58,579 nt of DNA from an uncultured Clostridia bacterium (GTDB lineage: Bacteria; Bacillota; Clostridia; TANB77; CAG-508), in the NCBI GenBank assembly GCA_948976265.1, contig CARFUA010000009.1, positions 1 through 58,579 of the forward strand, written 5' to 3'. How positions within the stretch are numbered: the stretch's first letter is position 1; each line of letters starts with the position of its first letter. Below the pieces are notes generated by a model, which was given only the letters and a program-made list of their open reading frames with translations, ran no database searches and had not been told where the DNA came from. The position numbers and the translations under genes were made by a program. Below are positions 33,583 through 41,604 of the stretch, in pieces.

Positions 33583-33666
33583 TAAATTTTGTTTCTCAAA
33601 CAACTTTTAACTTATAAGTTAATTATAGTATACTACATTTCCTATTTTTTGTCAATATCTGTTTTC

Positions 33667-34218
33667 CTATGTAACTTCTTTTTTCATTCCTTTTCTCTCT
33701 ATTCCAAAACCAATTATCGAACTTACCAACAAAATCGCTTCCAAAATTACGCCAAACACCGACTTCACATACAAATTATACAAAATCCACAAAACACCAA
33801 CTGGAATTCCACACAACTTATACACCAAAGTTTTCTTTTGCCAAACCGAATACGTATAAAGCATTGTCGCAAAAACAGATAACAAACTTAAGAAACCTTC
33901 ATAAGTAAAAACTGTAGAAATAGCAATCATACCATAGATTATAATTAAGGCAACAATATCTTTTTTCTTAATTTCGTCATTCTTTCCATTCTTTTGTTCA
34001 TCTACCATAAAATAAATATTTCTTATTAAAGCCACAACACACATTGCTAAACCAGTATACGCATTTAATAAAATATATGCCACTGCATTTGCAATGATTG
34101 ATAAAAAGCTAATGACTAATACCGTTTTACGATTTTTCGCATAATAAGTAATCGCCAGCAAAACATACGTTAAAATCGTAAATACTTGTGAAGCTACATA
34201 ATTTCCTGTTAATTCCAT
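33667..34218 (-). CDS. YgjV-family inner membrane protein
   Basis: 183 aa from ATG 34218, which has AAGGAGG at the right distance; the upstream in-frame ATG does not. Five or six membrane segments with the family pattern of a first helix (ASQVFTILTYVLL), CVVALIRNIYF and GIPVGVLWILYNLYV. YgjV/Imp-YgjV proteins have no known biochemical role. An antisense promoter of locus 3 lies directly downstream. Confidence 0.75.
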   Translation of the reverse strand: MELTGNYVASQVFTILTYVLLAITYYAKNRKTVLVISFLSIIANAVAYILLNAYTGLAMCVVALIRNIYFMVDEQKNGKNDEIKKKDIVALIIIYGMIAISTVFTYEGFLSLLSVFATMLYTYSVWQKKTLVYKLCGIPVGVLWILYNLYVKSVFGVILEAILLVSSIIGFGIERKGMKKEVT

Positions 34219-34241
34219 AAAAAACCTCCTTTTTAACATCT

Positions 34242-34747
34242 TTATTTCAATTTTAAAATATATAATTTTCTCAAAAATCCATTTGATAATTTCGTTTCTT
34301 TTACAAAATCTAAACCAATTTTTTCAAGAGTCTTGCAACTTCCTATATTATCTGGATGAGCCATAGAAATAATATAATCAAATCCCAATTTTCTAGCTAG
34401 TTTTAATTCCATTGTTTGAAGTTTCGTTGTTATTCCATTTCCTCTATATTCTGGCAAAACTAAATTTCCCCCTAATTCACAAACATTATAATTTACCAAC
34501 CCAAATTCCTTTTTAAAATCTGCAAGCATATCTTGTGAAACATATAATTGTGCCATTCCGACAAGTTTATCATCATCATAAGCTCCATACAACGGCGCAT
34601 AATTTTTTCATCAAACATACTTTTCATTTCCCATTCCTCATGAGGAATAAAATATTCTTTATTTTCCAATCCTTCTAACACAACCTCTATTAGTTTAAAT
34701 AGTTGCTCCTTATCTTCTTTTTTTATTTTTTGGTAAATGAAATTCAT
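34242..34747 (-). CDS. GNAT-family N-acetyltransferase with a frame break not at CGG
   Basis: The frame starting at 34747 (MNFIYQKIKKEDKEQL, AAGGAGG) breaks near 34603-34608 in a run of six A (minus strand). Adding one A gives DEKNYAPLYGAYDDDKLVGMAQLY and a complete 168-aa GNAT with LPEYRGNGITTKLQ as the acetyl-CoA loop. This is the only break in the window not at CGG: it needs -1/+2 and sits in a homopolymer, so a sequencing error, slippage or a real mutation are all possible. Confidence 0.7.
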
Positions 34748-35991
34748 TTCAAAACCTCCTTCAAATCCTTTCCATACTTTTTCAATCTCTCAAAACACTC
34801 CTGTGCCTTTTTCACTTCTCTTTTATTTCTACTCACATAACCTCTTCCTTCGTTTCCATTTTCACTTGGTAAATCCACAATCAAAGTATCGTTATCTATT
34901 CCGTCCCAACCGTTTCCAACAATTTTTAATAATTCTGGTTCCTTTTCTAATATTTCATGATAATCCACAAATATCGTATGAATCTTACTTTGCATATAAA
35001 TTTGCAACGTTTTATTTTTCTTAAATTTTTCAATTTCGTTTTTTCGAAAAATAAAAATTCTCTCCATATTTACACCACGATTTGCTGTCTCCAAATTGAC
35101 TACTCTAAAATTCATTTCAAGCGGTTCTTCTGTCCACTCATCTTCTAGCATCATGGAAGCAGACCAAAAATGTGATTCCTTATTTAATCTTTTCAAACAA
35201 TCTTGAATCGCTCGATAAAAAATTCCTCTTTCCAATTCCCTCGTTCTTCCACTCTCATCAAATTCTAAATAACCACCATTGCTTGTGATAGCCATACCAG
35301 TTGTATTTTTAAAGTCAGTTAATAAATTCATAATATCTTTTGCTATTTCATCATAGTTCATCCAAATACTATCTGACATTGCTACCGTCAATTGAATGGA
35401 ATTTATTCTTAATCCAATTCTTTGCCTTAATTTTTTGGCAAGCTTTTTCTCTAATCCATAACTTGCATTTTGAGGATGATTCAAAAGAACAATACTTGAA
35501 TCACAATCCATTTTTTGTGCCAACTTTAGAATAAGCCATTCTTTATTTTTCATAAATTCCTTACTTGTTTTATCGGTATCGATAAAAATAAATCCATCGT
35601 AGTATTTTTCTGTTTTAAGAAACATTTTCTCTAACTTTTCTTGATTCTCAAAGTCGGTTCGAAGTACTTTTAACGCCTTCAACTTTTCGGATTTAATTCT
35701 GGCATTTTCTTCGCAGATTCCCTCCACAATATACCCTTCTTTTTCTAATAATGGGATTAATTCCTCACCAATTTTTGTATTAATATTAGCAACCAAGACT
35801 CTTTTGTGGGTGGGAATATATTGCGCTATATTACTTCGTTTATCACTTGGTTTCATGGCATCTTCTGGAATATTCCAAATTCTACCTTCTTTTATAGCAC
35901 CATAAATTCTTTCTTCTTGACACAATTTTATAATTCTTCTTTCCGATATTCCCCATTTTTCAGAAAGTTGTTTTGCTGTTAAATATCCCAT
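34744..35991 (-). CDS. HTH regulator fused to a Rossmann (SDR-like) domain
   Basis: 415 aa. N-terminal helix-turn-helix like MerR/excisionase proteins (LTAKQLSEKWGISERRIIKL, then IWNIPEDA), a linker, a Rossmann-type domain (RVLVANINTKIGEELIPLLEKEG at about 65) with strand-helix pattern, and a C-terminal alpha/beta domain. The SDR catalytic YxxxK is not clear (NASYGLEKKLAKK is a possible match). It probably binds DNA, with the Rossmann part sensing a nucleotide or sugar. Its promoter carries repeated TTTTCAGAATAAT sites, suggesting self-regulation. RBS AAGGAGG. Confidence 0.75.
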   Translation of the reverse strand: MGYLTAKQLSEKWGISERRIIKLCQEERIYGAIKEGRIWNIPEDAMKPSDKRSNIAQYIPTHKRVLVANINTKIGEELIPLLEKEGYIVEGICEENARIKSEKLKALKVLRTDFENQEKLEKMFLKTEKYYDGFIFIDTDKTSKEFMKNKEWLILKLAQKMDCDSSIVLLNHPQNASYGLEKKLAKKLRQRIGLRINSIQLTVAMSDSIWMNYDEIAKDIMNLLTDFKNTTGMAITSNGGYLEFDESGRTRELERGIFYRAIQDCLKRLNKESHFWSASMMLEDEWTEEPLEMNFRVVNLETANRGVNMERIFIFRKNEIEKFKKNKTLQIYMQSKIHTIFVDYHEILEKEPELLKIVGNGWDGIDNDTLIVDLPSENGNEGRGYVSRNKREVKKAQECFERLKKYGKDLKEVLK

Positions 35992-36006
35992 TTCTGCCTC
36001 CTTTTC

Positions 36007-36074
36007 ATATTATTCTGTTTTCAGAATAATATGCTATATATTTATATAATATACTATTTTCAGAATAATGTCAA
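36007..36074 (-). promoter_or_regulatory. Promoter and repeated operator of the HTH-Rossmann gene
   Basis: Minus promoter TTGACA (36074-36069), 17 bp, TATTAT (36051-36046). A perfect palindrome ATATTATTCTG / CAGAATAATAT (36007-36032) lies in the leader. The same 13 bases TTTTCAGAATAAT recur at 36057-36069, overlapping the -35 and spacer. The two sites are 39 bp apart. Confidence 0.75.
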
Positions 36075-36090
36075 TATTTTTAAACAAAAA

Positions 36091-36125
36091 AAATAATGAT
36101 TACTTTTTCTAGCTAATCATTATTT
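36091..36125 (-). terminator. Terminator downstream of ispD
   Basis: Perfect 12-bp stem AAATAATGATTA / TAATCATTATTT followed on the minus strand by eight T. Confidence 0.88.
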
Positions 36126-36133
36126 CTCTATTT

Positions 36134-36811
36134 TTACTTCAAAAACTGCTCCACAATTCCCAAATCCTCATACGTTGTTACTTTTATATTCGTATAATCA
36201 CTCTCCAAAACTTTCAGTTGATAACCATTCATTTCCAATAGCATACAATCATCTGTTACTTCCTCATTTTTATATTTTTCATGCATTTTAAGCAAAATTT
36301 CTCGATGAAAACATTGTGGTGTTTGAATCACCCAAGTATTGCTTCTTTTCGTAGTGCTTACAATCACGCCATTTTCATCTGTTATTTTTATGGTATCTTT
36401 CGATTTAACGCCAACTGTCACACCTTGAAATTCTTCCATACTTTCAATACATTGGTTAATATATTCTTGCTTAATCGCAGGTCTTGCTCCGTCATGTACC
36501 ATTACGATTTCCGAATTAGTTGCTTGTAAGCCTTGATAAACCGATTCTTGCCTTGAACTTCCGCCACAAACAATCTGGACTGGTTTTGTAAGCTTCTCCT
36601 GTTTCACAATATTTTGTACTTTCTGTATTTCACTTTCTTTGGCAACCACTATAATATCGTCCACATATTGATTTTGTTCAAAAACACTCAAACTGTAAGA
36701 CATAATATTTTTCTCGCAAATCATTTCAAAGTTTTTATTTCTGTTTTTTCCAAATCTTGTACTATTTCCAGCAACTAATAAAATGGCTGTCACCGTTTTA
36801 TTTTTTATCAT
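36134..36811 (-). CDS. ispD: 2-C-methyl-D-erythritol 4-phosphate cytidylyltransferase
   Basis: 225 aa. N-terminal AILLVAGNSTRFGKNRNK nucleotide loop, CGGSSRQESVYQGL and VHDGARP, all IspD marks; DDCMLLE near the end. Third enzyme of the MEP isoprenoid pathway. The start overlaps the end of ispE by 14 bases, so translation is coupled. In the order ispF-ispE-ispD it is last, before the 36091-36125 terminator. Confidence 0.95.
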   Translation of the reverse strand: MIKNKTVTAILLVAGNSTRFGKNRNKNFEMICEKNIMSYSLSVFEQNQYVDDIIVVAKESEIQKVQNIVKQEKLTKPVQIVCGGSSRQESVYQGLQATNSEIVMVHDGARPAIKQEYINQCIESMEEFQGVTVGVKSKDTIKITDENGVIVSTTKRSNTWVIQTPQCFHREILLKMHEKYKNEEVTDDCMLLEMNGYQLKVLESDYTNIKVTTYEDLGIVEQFLK

Positions 36812-37679
36812 ATTTATTTTCCCTTCTTGTATTATAAGATGTACAAATATATGTTTGATAATTTGTCTTTAGTTGATGATAGGCCCTTTTAGCCTTTTCC
36901 TTCTTTTCAAACAAACCATAAACACACGAACCAGAACCACTCATTAAAGTTCCTATAGCATCATTTTTAGAAAATTCATTTTTTATATTATGAATCTCTT
37001 CTTTTTCTTCCAAAACCTCTTCAAATACATTATATAAGTGATTTGCCAAAGTTTGTATTTGATTATTTTCTAATGCCAAAATCACTTTATCTGCTACTTG
37101 CAACTGAATCAATTGGGAGTTGGCATCTAATGCTTGATACATTTGCTTTGTATCACAAGAGATAACTGGCTTAACAATCACAACATAATACTTAAAATTG
37201 GTATTTATCTTCGTTATCTTTTCGCCAATTCCTTCTACCAAAACCGCCTGATGATACAAACAAGGCACAACATCTGCTCCCAAACTTTTGCCAATCGACT
37301 CAATTTCTGATTTCGACAACGACAAACCAAATAATTTATTCATTGCCAAAAGAAACGTAGCACAATCTGCACTTCCTCCAGCCAAACCTGCTTGCATTGG
37401 AATCTTTTTGTTGATTTTGACATCTACTCCAGAAAGATTCGGAAACTTTTCCTTTAGCTTTAAATACGCTTGATAAACAATATTTTCCTGATTATTTAAT
37501 GTTTCTACATTGATTTCTAAACGACAATCAGCTGTTTTATTTTTTCGAATCCAAATTTCATCATAGAAATTAATCTTCTGAAATACCGATTTTATGTTAT
37601 GATAACCATCTTCTCTTTTCCCCAATACCTCTAAACTTAAATTAATTCTTGCTCTTGCTTTTTTATAGATTTCTTCCAT
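36798..37679 (-). CDS. ispE: 4-diphosphocytidyl-2-C-methyl-D-erythritol kinase
   Basis: 293 aa GHMP kinase. KARARINLSLEVLGKREDGYH at the start, the ATP motif IPMQAGLAGGSADCA near 95, and GTLMSGSGSCVYGLF near the end. Phosphorylates CDP-ME in the MEP pathway. It sits between ispF and ispD, which together supply three successive steps. Confidence 0.96.
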   Translation of the reverse strand: MEEIYKKARARINLSLEVLGKREDGYHNIKSVFQKINFYDEIWIRKNKTADCRLEINVETLNNQENIVYQAYLKLKEKFPNLSGVDVKINKKIPMQAGLAGGSADCATFLLAMNKLFGLSLSKSEIESIGKSLGADVVPCLYHQAVLVEGIGEKITKINTNFKYYVVIVKPVISCDTKQMYQALDANSQLIQLQVADKVILALENNQIQTLANHLYNVFEEVLEEKEEIHNIKNEFSKNDAIGTLMSGSGSCVYGLFEKKEKAKRAYHQLKTNYQTYICTSYNTRRENKYDKK

Positions 37680-37694
37680 CCATTTTTCTCCATT

Positions 37695-38159
37695 TTATTC
37701 TACTGTAATACAAGCAAATACGCTGATTCCATTTCCTTTACCAAATTCCGTCAAACCATCTCCAGAAGTTGCGGTAATGCCAATACAATTTTCTTCTAGT
37801 TGCAAAATTTTTGCTATATTTCTTCTCATAGCTTCTATTTTCGGTGTCATCTTAGGAGCTTTACATTCAATTGAAATCGAAACATGAATGATTTTTTCTT
37901 TTAAATCTTTCAACGCTTCTTTCAAATATTCTTCGCTATTCGTAATTCCATTTTGACACATAGCATCCGCTACTTTTCCCAGAATATTTTTACACGTAAT
38001 TCCCGAAACCGCATTAGTAATAGCATGTAAAACCACGTCTGCATCACTATTTCCTGATAAGGAAAATGGTTCATCAAACTCAATTCCACCAATTATCAAT
38101 TTTTTATCCTTATTTTCATAATCAATTCTGTGGCTATCTTGCCCAATTGCTACTTTCAA
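37695..38159 (-). CDS. ispF: 2-C-methyl-D-erythritol 2,4-cyclodiphosphate synthase
   Basis: 154 aa. TTG start at 38159 with AGGAGG 8 bases before. Zinc ligands D8, H10 (IGQDSHRI) and H45 (DADVVLHAI); TATSGDGLTEFGKGNGI at the end is the family signature. Makes MEcPP. First of the three isp genes, 12 bases after ackA, so it may be cotranscribed with pta-ackA. Confidence 0.96.
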   Translation of the reverse strand: MKVAIGQDSHRIDYENKDKKLIIGGIEFDEPFSLSGNSDADVVLHAITNAVSGITCKNILGKVADAMCQNGITNSEEYLKEALKDLKEKIIHVSISIECKAPKMTPKIEAMRRNIAKILQLEENCIGITATSGDGLTEFGKGNGISVFACITVE

Positions 38160-38171
38160 ACTTTCTTCCTC

Positions 38172-39371
38172 CTAATTTTGAGCAATAATTTCTTTTGTAT
38201 CGCGTGCTATCATTAACTCTTCGTCTGTTGGAATCACAAAAACTTTTATTTTAGAGTTTTTGGTTGAAATTTCAATTTCTTCTCCTCTTGTGTTATTGGC
38301 AGTTTCGTCAATTTCGACTCCCATAAATTTCAATTTTTCGCAAATTCCTTTTCGAATATTAATTTGATTTTCACCAATTCCTGCCGTAAATACAATCACA
38401 TCAATTCCTTGTAATGAAACAGCATAACGTGCAATATATTCTGCTACAGTATGATTATAAAAATCAATCGCCAAACCTGCTCTTTCATTTCCTTCTGCTT
38501 TAGCAGCTTCCACATCTCTGAAATCTGGACTAATGCCAGAAATACCAAGAACACCAGATTCTTTATTCAAAATCGTATTAATTTCTTCTTTCGTTTTACC
38601 CAAAGTGTCCATTAAATATCCAACCATTGATGGGTCCATATCACCACATCTTGCACACATTGCAATACCACCAAGTGGCGTTAGTCCCATACTGGTATTG
38701 ACTGATTTTCCACCATCAATCGCACAAAGTGAAGCGCCTTGCCCTAAATGACACGTCACAATTTTTAAATCTTTTATATTTTGGTTCATCACTTCTGCCA
38801 CTCTTTGTGATACGAATTTGTGGCTTGTTCCATGGAATCCATATTTACGAATTTTGTATTTTTCATAATACTCAAAAGGAAGTGGATAAATATAATTTTC
38901 TTTTGGCATGGTTTGATGAAACGCCGTATCAAAAACAGCTACCATTGGCGTATTTTTCATTTCCTTTTTACAAGCTTCAATTCCAAGCAAACACGCAGGA
39001 TTATGAAGTGGTGCAAGCGGAATACATTCCTTAATTTGCTCAATTACTTCGTCTGTAATTAAAACAGAACAACTAAATTTCTCACCACCATGAACCAATC
39101 TGTGTCCCACAGCATCAATATCATTCAAATCTTGAATCACACCATATTTTTCACCAGTTAACAACTCTTCCATAACAAACTTCAAAGCCAAATCATGATT
39201 CTCCACAGGATGCTCAATTCTTGTTTTCTCTCCATTTTGTTTAATCGTCACAAAAGAATTATTTTGCCCAATTCTCTCATACGTTCCCTTTGTAATCACT
39301 TCCTCTTTTTCCATATCCATCAATTGATATTTCAAAGAACTACTTCCACAATTCAAAACTAAAATTTTCAT
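38172..39371 (-). CDS. ackA: Acetate kinase
   Basis: 399 aa. Signatures VLNCGSSSLKYQ at the start, AVFDTAFHQTMP and YGFHGTSHKFV in the middle, and FTAGIGENQINIR near the end. Interconverts acetyl phosphate and acetate with ATP formation; with pta it forms the main substrate-level phosphorylation route of a fermenter. RBS GAGAGGAAAG. A GC-rich repeat separates it from pta. Confidence 0.97.
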   Translation of the reverse strand: MKILVLNCGSSSLKYQLMDMEKEEVITKGTYERIGQNNSFVTIKQNGEKTRIEHPVENHDLALKFVMEELLTGEKYGVIQDLNDIDAVGHRLVHGGEKFSCSVLITDEVIEQIKECIPLAPLHNPACLLGIEACKKEMKNTPMVAVFDTAFHQTMPKENYIYPLPFEYYEKYKIRKYGFHGTSHKFVSQRVAEVMNQNIKDLKIVTCHLGQGASLCAIDGGKSVNTSMGLTPLGGIAMCARCGDMDPSMVGYLMDTLGKTKEEINTILNKESGVLGISGISPDFRDVEAAKAEGNERAGLAIDFYNHTVAEYIARYAVSLQGIDVIVFTAGIGENQINIRKGICEKLKFMGVEIDETANNTRGEEIEISTKNSKIKVFVIPTDEELMIARDTKEIIAQN

Positions 39372-39400
39372 AACATTCTTTCCTCTCTTTTACAAAAAAT

Positions 39401-39545
39401 CTCCCTCGCGTGCTCATCGCGCGGTACAATATCAGCTTTTATCACCCCATTTGGCAACCTTTGTCCCTCTGACCGAAGAGCAGGTTTCGAAAGGGCAGCG
39501 CCCTTCGCGGGGATTCTTAAGGGGCAGAGCCCTTTAAGGCCTCCT
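39401..39545. repeat. GC-rich hairpin repeat between pta and ackA
   Basis: About 145 bp of strikingly GC-rich sequence in an AT-rich genome, with nested inverted repeats AAGGGC-AGC-GCCCTT and AAGGG-GCAGA-GCCCTT and CGCG runs. It supplies the last residues and the stop of Pta (LKGSAP). This resembles short interspersed repeats of gut Firmicutes. No second copy is in the window. Confidence 0.7.
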
Positions 39546-40536
39546 GGCAAGCCTGCACACAAGTTATCGCAATCACCCCTGCCACATCTTGTGCTGAGCA
39601 ACCACGTGATAAATCATTCACTGGTTTTGCAATTCCCTGACAAAGTGGTCCATAAGCCTCTGCTTTCGCAAATCTTTGCGTTAATTTATAACCAATATTT
39701 CCACTATTTAAGTCTGGAAATATCAATGTATTGCAAGTTCCTGCAATTTTGCTCGTTGGTGCCTTGGAAGCCGCTACTTCTGGTACAATTGCACTATCTA
39801 ACTGAAACTCTCCATCTACATTCATTTCTGGATACTTTTCTTTAATCAAATTTGTTGCATCAATTACTTTTTGCGTTAGTTCCGATTTCGCACTTCCATA
39901 AGTTGAATACGAAAGCATTCCTACTTTTGCTGGTTTTCCTACTAATTGTTCAAAACTATCACTCGAAGATTTAGCGATTTCAGCCAATTCTTCTGCATTT
40001 GGATTTTGATTCAAACCACAATCACCAAAAACGAACGTTCCTTCTTCTCCATATTGGCAATTCGGAACGACCATAACAAAAAACGCTGAAACAAGCTTTG
40101 TATTTGGTGCTGTTTTTAGAATTTGAAGTGCTGGACGTAAAGTATCTGAGGTAGAATGAATCGCACCAGAAACAAGTCCGTCTGCTTCTTCCTTTTTTAC
40201 CATCATCATACCAAAATACACTTCATCTAAAATCAATTCCTGTGCTTGTTCAAGCGTCATTCCTTTTGCTTTTCTTAAATCATATAAACTTTCTGCATAT
40301 TCCTTACGTTTTTCGGATATTTTTGGATTAATAATCGTTGCTTTTGCAATATCAAAATGATTTTCATCGGCTATTTTATTTATTTTATCTTCATCACCCA
40401 AAAGAATAATATTAGCATATTCTTCTTGAAGTGCAATTGCAGCTGCTTCTATAATTCTTTTATCGGATGCTTCTGGCAACACAATTGTTTTTTGATTGGA
40501 TTTTGCTCTATTTTTGATTTCTTCTATAAAACTCAT
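39517..40536 (-). CDS. pta: Phosphate acetyltransferase
   Basis: 339 aa from ATG 40536 (AAAGGAGG before it; an upstream in-frame start at 40599 would overlap the promoter). Contains KTIVLPEASDKRIIEAA, ADGLVSGAIHSTSDTLRPALQ and DVAGVIAITCVQACQ. Converts acetyl-CoA to acetyl phosphate for AckA. The last six residues and stop are provided by the GC-rich repeat, so the native C-terminus was probably replaced. Promoter at 40564-40592. Confidence 0.95.
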   Translation of the reverse strand: MSFIEEIKNRAKSNQKTIVLPEASDKRIIEAAAIALQEEYANIILLGDEDKINKIADENHFDIAKATIINPKISEKRKEYAESLYDLRKAKGMTLEQAQELILDEVYFGMMMVKKEEADGLVSGAIHSTSDTLRPALQILKTAPNTKLVSAFFVMVVPNCQYGEEGTFVFGDCGLNQNPNAEELAEIAKSSSDSFEQLVGKPAKVGMLSYSTYGSAKSELTQKVIDATNLIKEKYPEMNVDGEFQLDSAIVPEVAASKAPTSKIAGTCNTLIFPDLNSGNIGYKLTQRFAKAEAYGPLCQGIAKPVNDLSRGCSAQDVAGVIAITCVQACQEALKGSAP

Positions 40537-40563
40537 TTTTTCCTCCTTTTTTATCACTTTTGA

Positions 40564-40592
40564 ATTATATAAAAATTTTTGCAGAAAGTCAA
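40564..40592 (-). promoter_or_regulatory. Promoter of pta
   Basis: Minus strand TTGACT (40592-40587), 17 bp, TATAAT (40569-40564). Confidence 0.8.
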
Positions 40593-40661
40593 GATTCAAA
40601 AAACTTTTCCAATTTGAATTTTATATAAAATTGAAAAAGCTACAGCCATTATTTTATATAA

Positions 40662-40709
40662 AAAATGGCACTGATTAACCTTAATTACTGTTATAATCAG
40701 CACCATTTT
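40662..40709 (-). terminator. Terminator of the GC-rich orphan transcript
   Basis: Stem AAAATGGTGCTGATTA / TAATCAGTGCCATTTT (14 of 16 paired), followed on the minus strand by six T. Confidence 0.7.
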
Positions 40710-40712
40710 CTA

Positions 40713-40913
40713 TCAATTGGGAGTCGTCTCGACCAGCGATATCCCTGAATGCACACGTGCAGGTTGTTCACATAGTCCATTTTTCAGAAATGGACATATT
40801 CCCATTCCTTGACCGCATCCCTGCCCAGATAACTTCCGCGCCGTACAACAAACTCGAATTGCGCTCTTCATCTGATTTACCTTTTTCTTCTTCATTCCCA
40901 ATAATTGCGTCAC
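40713..40913 (-). CDS. Small GC-rich Cys-rich ORF, possibly a structured RNA instead
   Basis: 66 aa from GTG 40913, with AGGAGG 7 bases before, its own promoter and terminator. Cys at 22, 23, 33, 40 and 48, basic N-terminus. Much richer in GC than its surroundings. One in-frame CGG (GCG CGG AAG, codon 26); a +1 shift there gives a different 42-aa product. The transcript contains hairpins (GTCCATTT / AAATGGAC), and GC-rich islands in AT-rich genomes are often structured RNAs. Coding status is open. Confidence 0.45.
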   Translation of the reverse strand: MTQLLGMKKKKVNQMKSAIRVCCTARKLSGQGCGQGMGICPFLKNGLCEQPARVHSGISLVETTPN

Positions 40914-40949
40914 TTTAATTCCTCCTGCTCTCTATTTTTAAATTAATTT

Positions 40950-40978
40950 ATTATACCATAATTTTACATAAATTGCAA
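40950..40978 (-). promoter_or_regulatory. Promoter of the GC-rich orphan transcript
   Basis: Minus strand TTGCAA (40978-40973), 17 bp, TATAAT (40955-40950). Confidence 0.8.
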
Positions 40979-40991
40979 GAGGCTACAGCTG

Positions 40992-41603
40992 TTATTTTTT
41001 ATACTTCACATAATCTTTAATGAACTGAATCGTATTTTCAATTCCAAGTTTTGATGAATCGACTAATAAATCATAGCTATCTCGTGCACCCCAAGTTTGG
41101 TTGGTGTAATAATTATAGTAAGCAGCTCTTTCTTTGTCTTTTTTATGCATTAACTTGATGGCTTTTTTCTCGTCTAGTCCTGCAAATTCCATTTTTCTGG
41201 CAATCTTGAACTTTTCATCAGAACTATAAACGAAAAGATTGATAATGTTTTTTCGATTTTTCAAAATCACATTCGAACATCTTCCAATGATAATTGCATT
41301 TCCTTCGTCTGCAATTTCTTCAATGACCTTGGCTTGTTCGATGAAATATTTGTCATCTGAAGGAAGCTCGGTTAAGGAATTGACACTATCTGACATAGAC
41401 AAGGATGCCATTGCCAAAGTGTACCAAAAACTTTTCTTATGCTTTTCATCATTTTCGTTTAACAAATGAATGTCGATATTTCTCTCTTGGGAAACACGTT
41501 CAATTAATTCTGCATCATAGAATTTCATGTTTAATTCTTTGGCTAATCTTTCGCCAATATATTTTCCACCACTTCCAAATTCTCTTCCTATTGTTAAAAT
41601 CAT
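40992..41603 (-). CDS. Cytidylate kinase-like family protein
   Basis: 203 aa. P-loop-like REFGSGGKYIGERLA at the start, FYDAELIERVSQE, IIIGRCSNVIL and a basic lid (HKKDKERAAYYNYYTNQTWG). This is the AAA/cytidylate-kinase-like group (PF13189) of unknown substrate, not canonical Cmk. RBS AAGGAGG. It follows the MATE pump gene with a 1-base gap, suggesting cotranscription. Confidence 0.88.
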   Translation of the reverse strand: MILTIGREFGSGGKYIGERLAKELNMKFYDAELIERVSQERNIDIHLLNENDEKHKKSFWYTLAMASLSMSDSVNSLTELPSDDKYFIEQAKVIEEIADEGNAIIIGRCSNVILKNRKNIINLFVYSSDEKFKIARKMEFAGLDEKKAIKLMHKKDKERAAYYNYYTNQTWGARDSYDLLVDSSKLGIENTIQFIKDYVKYKK

Positions 41604-41604
41604 T

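Larger units (their letters stand above)
33416..33655. other. Type I toxin-antitoxin-like locus 3
   Basis: Plus promoter TTGAAA (33416-33421)/TAAAAT (33439-33444). 21-aa hydrophobic ORF at 33485-33550. Bidirectional hairpin 33555-33582. Facing minus promoter TTGACA (33655-33650)/TATACT (33632-33627). A direct repeat covers the toxin start (33479-33499, AAATTTTTGTTTTTCAAAC) and recurs in the antisense unit (33584-33603) with one indel and one substitution, so the antisense RNA could pair over the toxin start. Same par/Fst-style plan as locus 2. Confidence 0.65.

Noticed and set aside
39368..39601. 77-codon ORF across the GC-rich repeat
   Set aside because: It overlaps the pta end in another frame and is produced by the GC-rich repeat having few stops.
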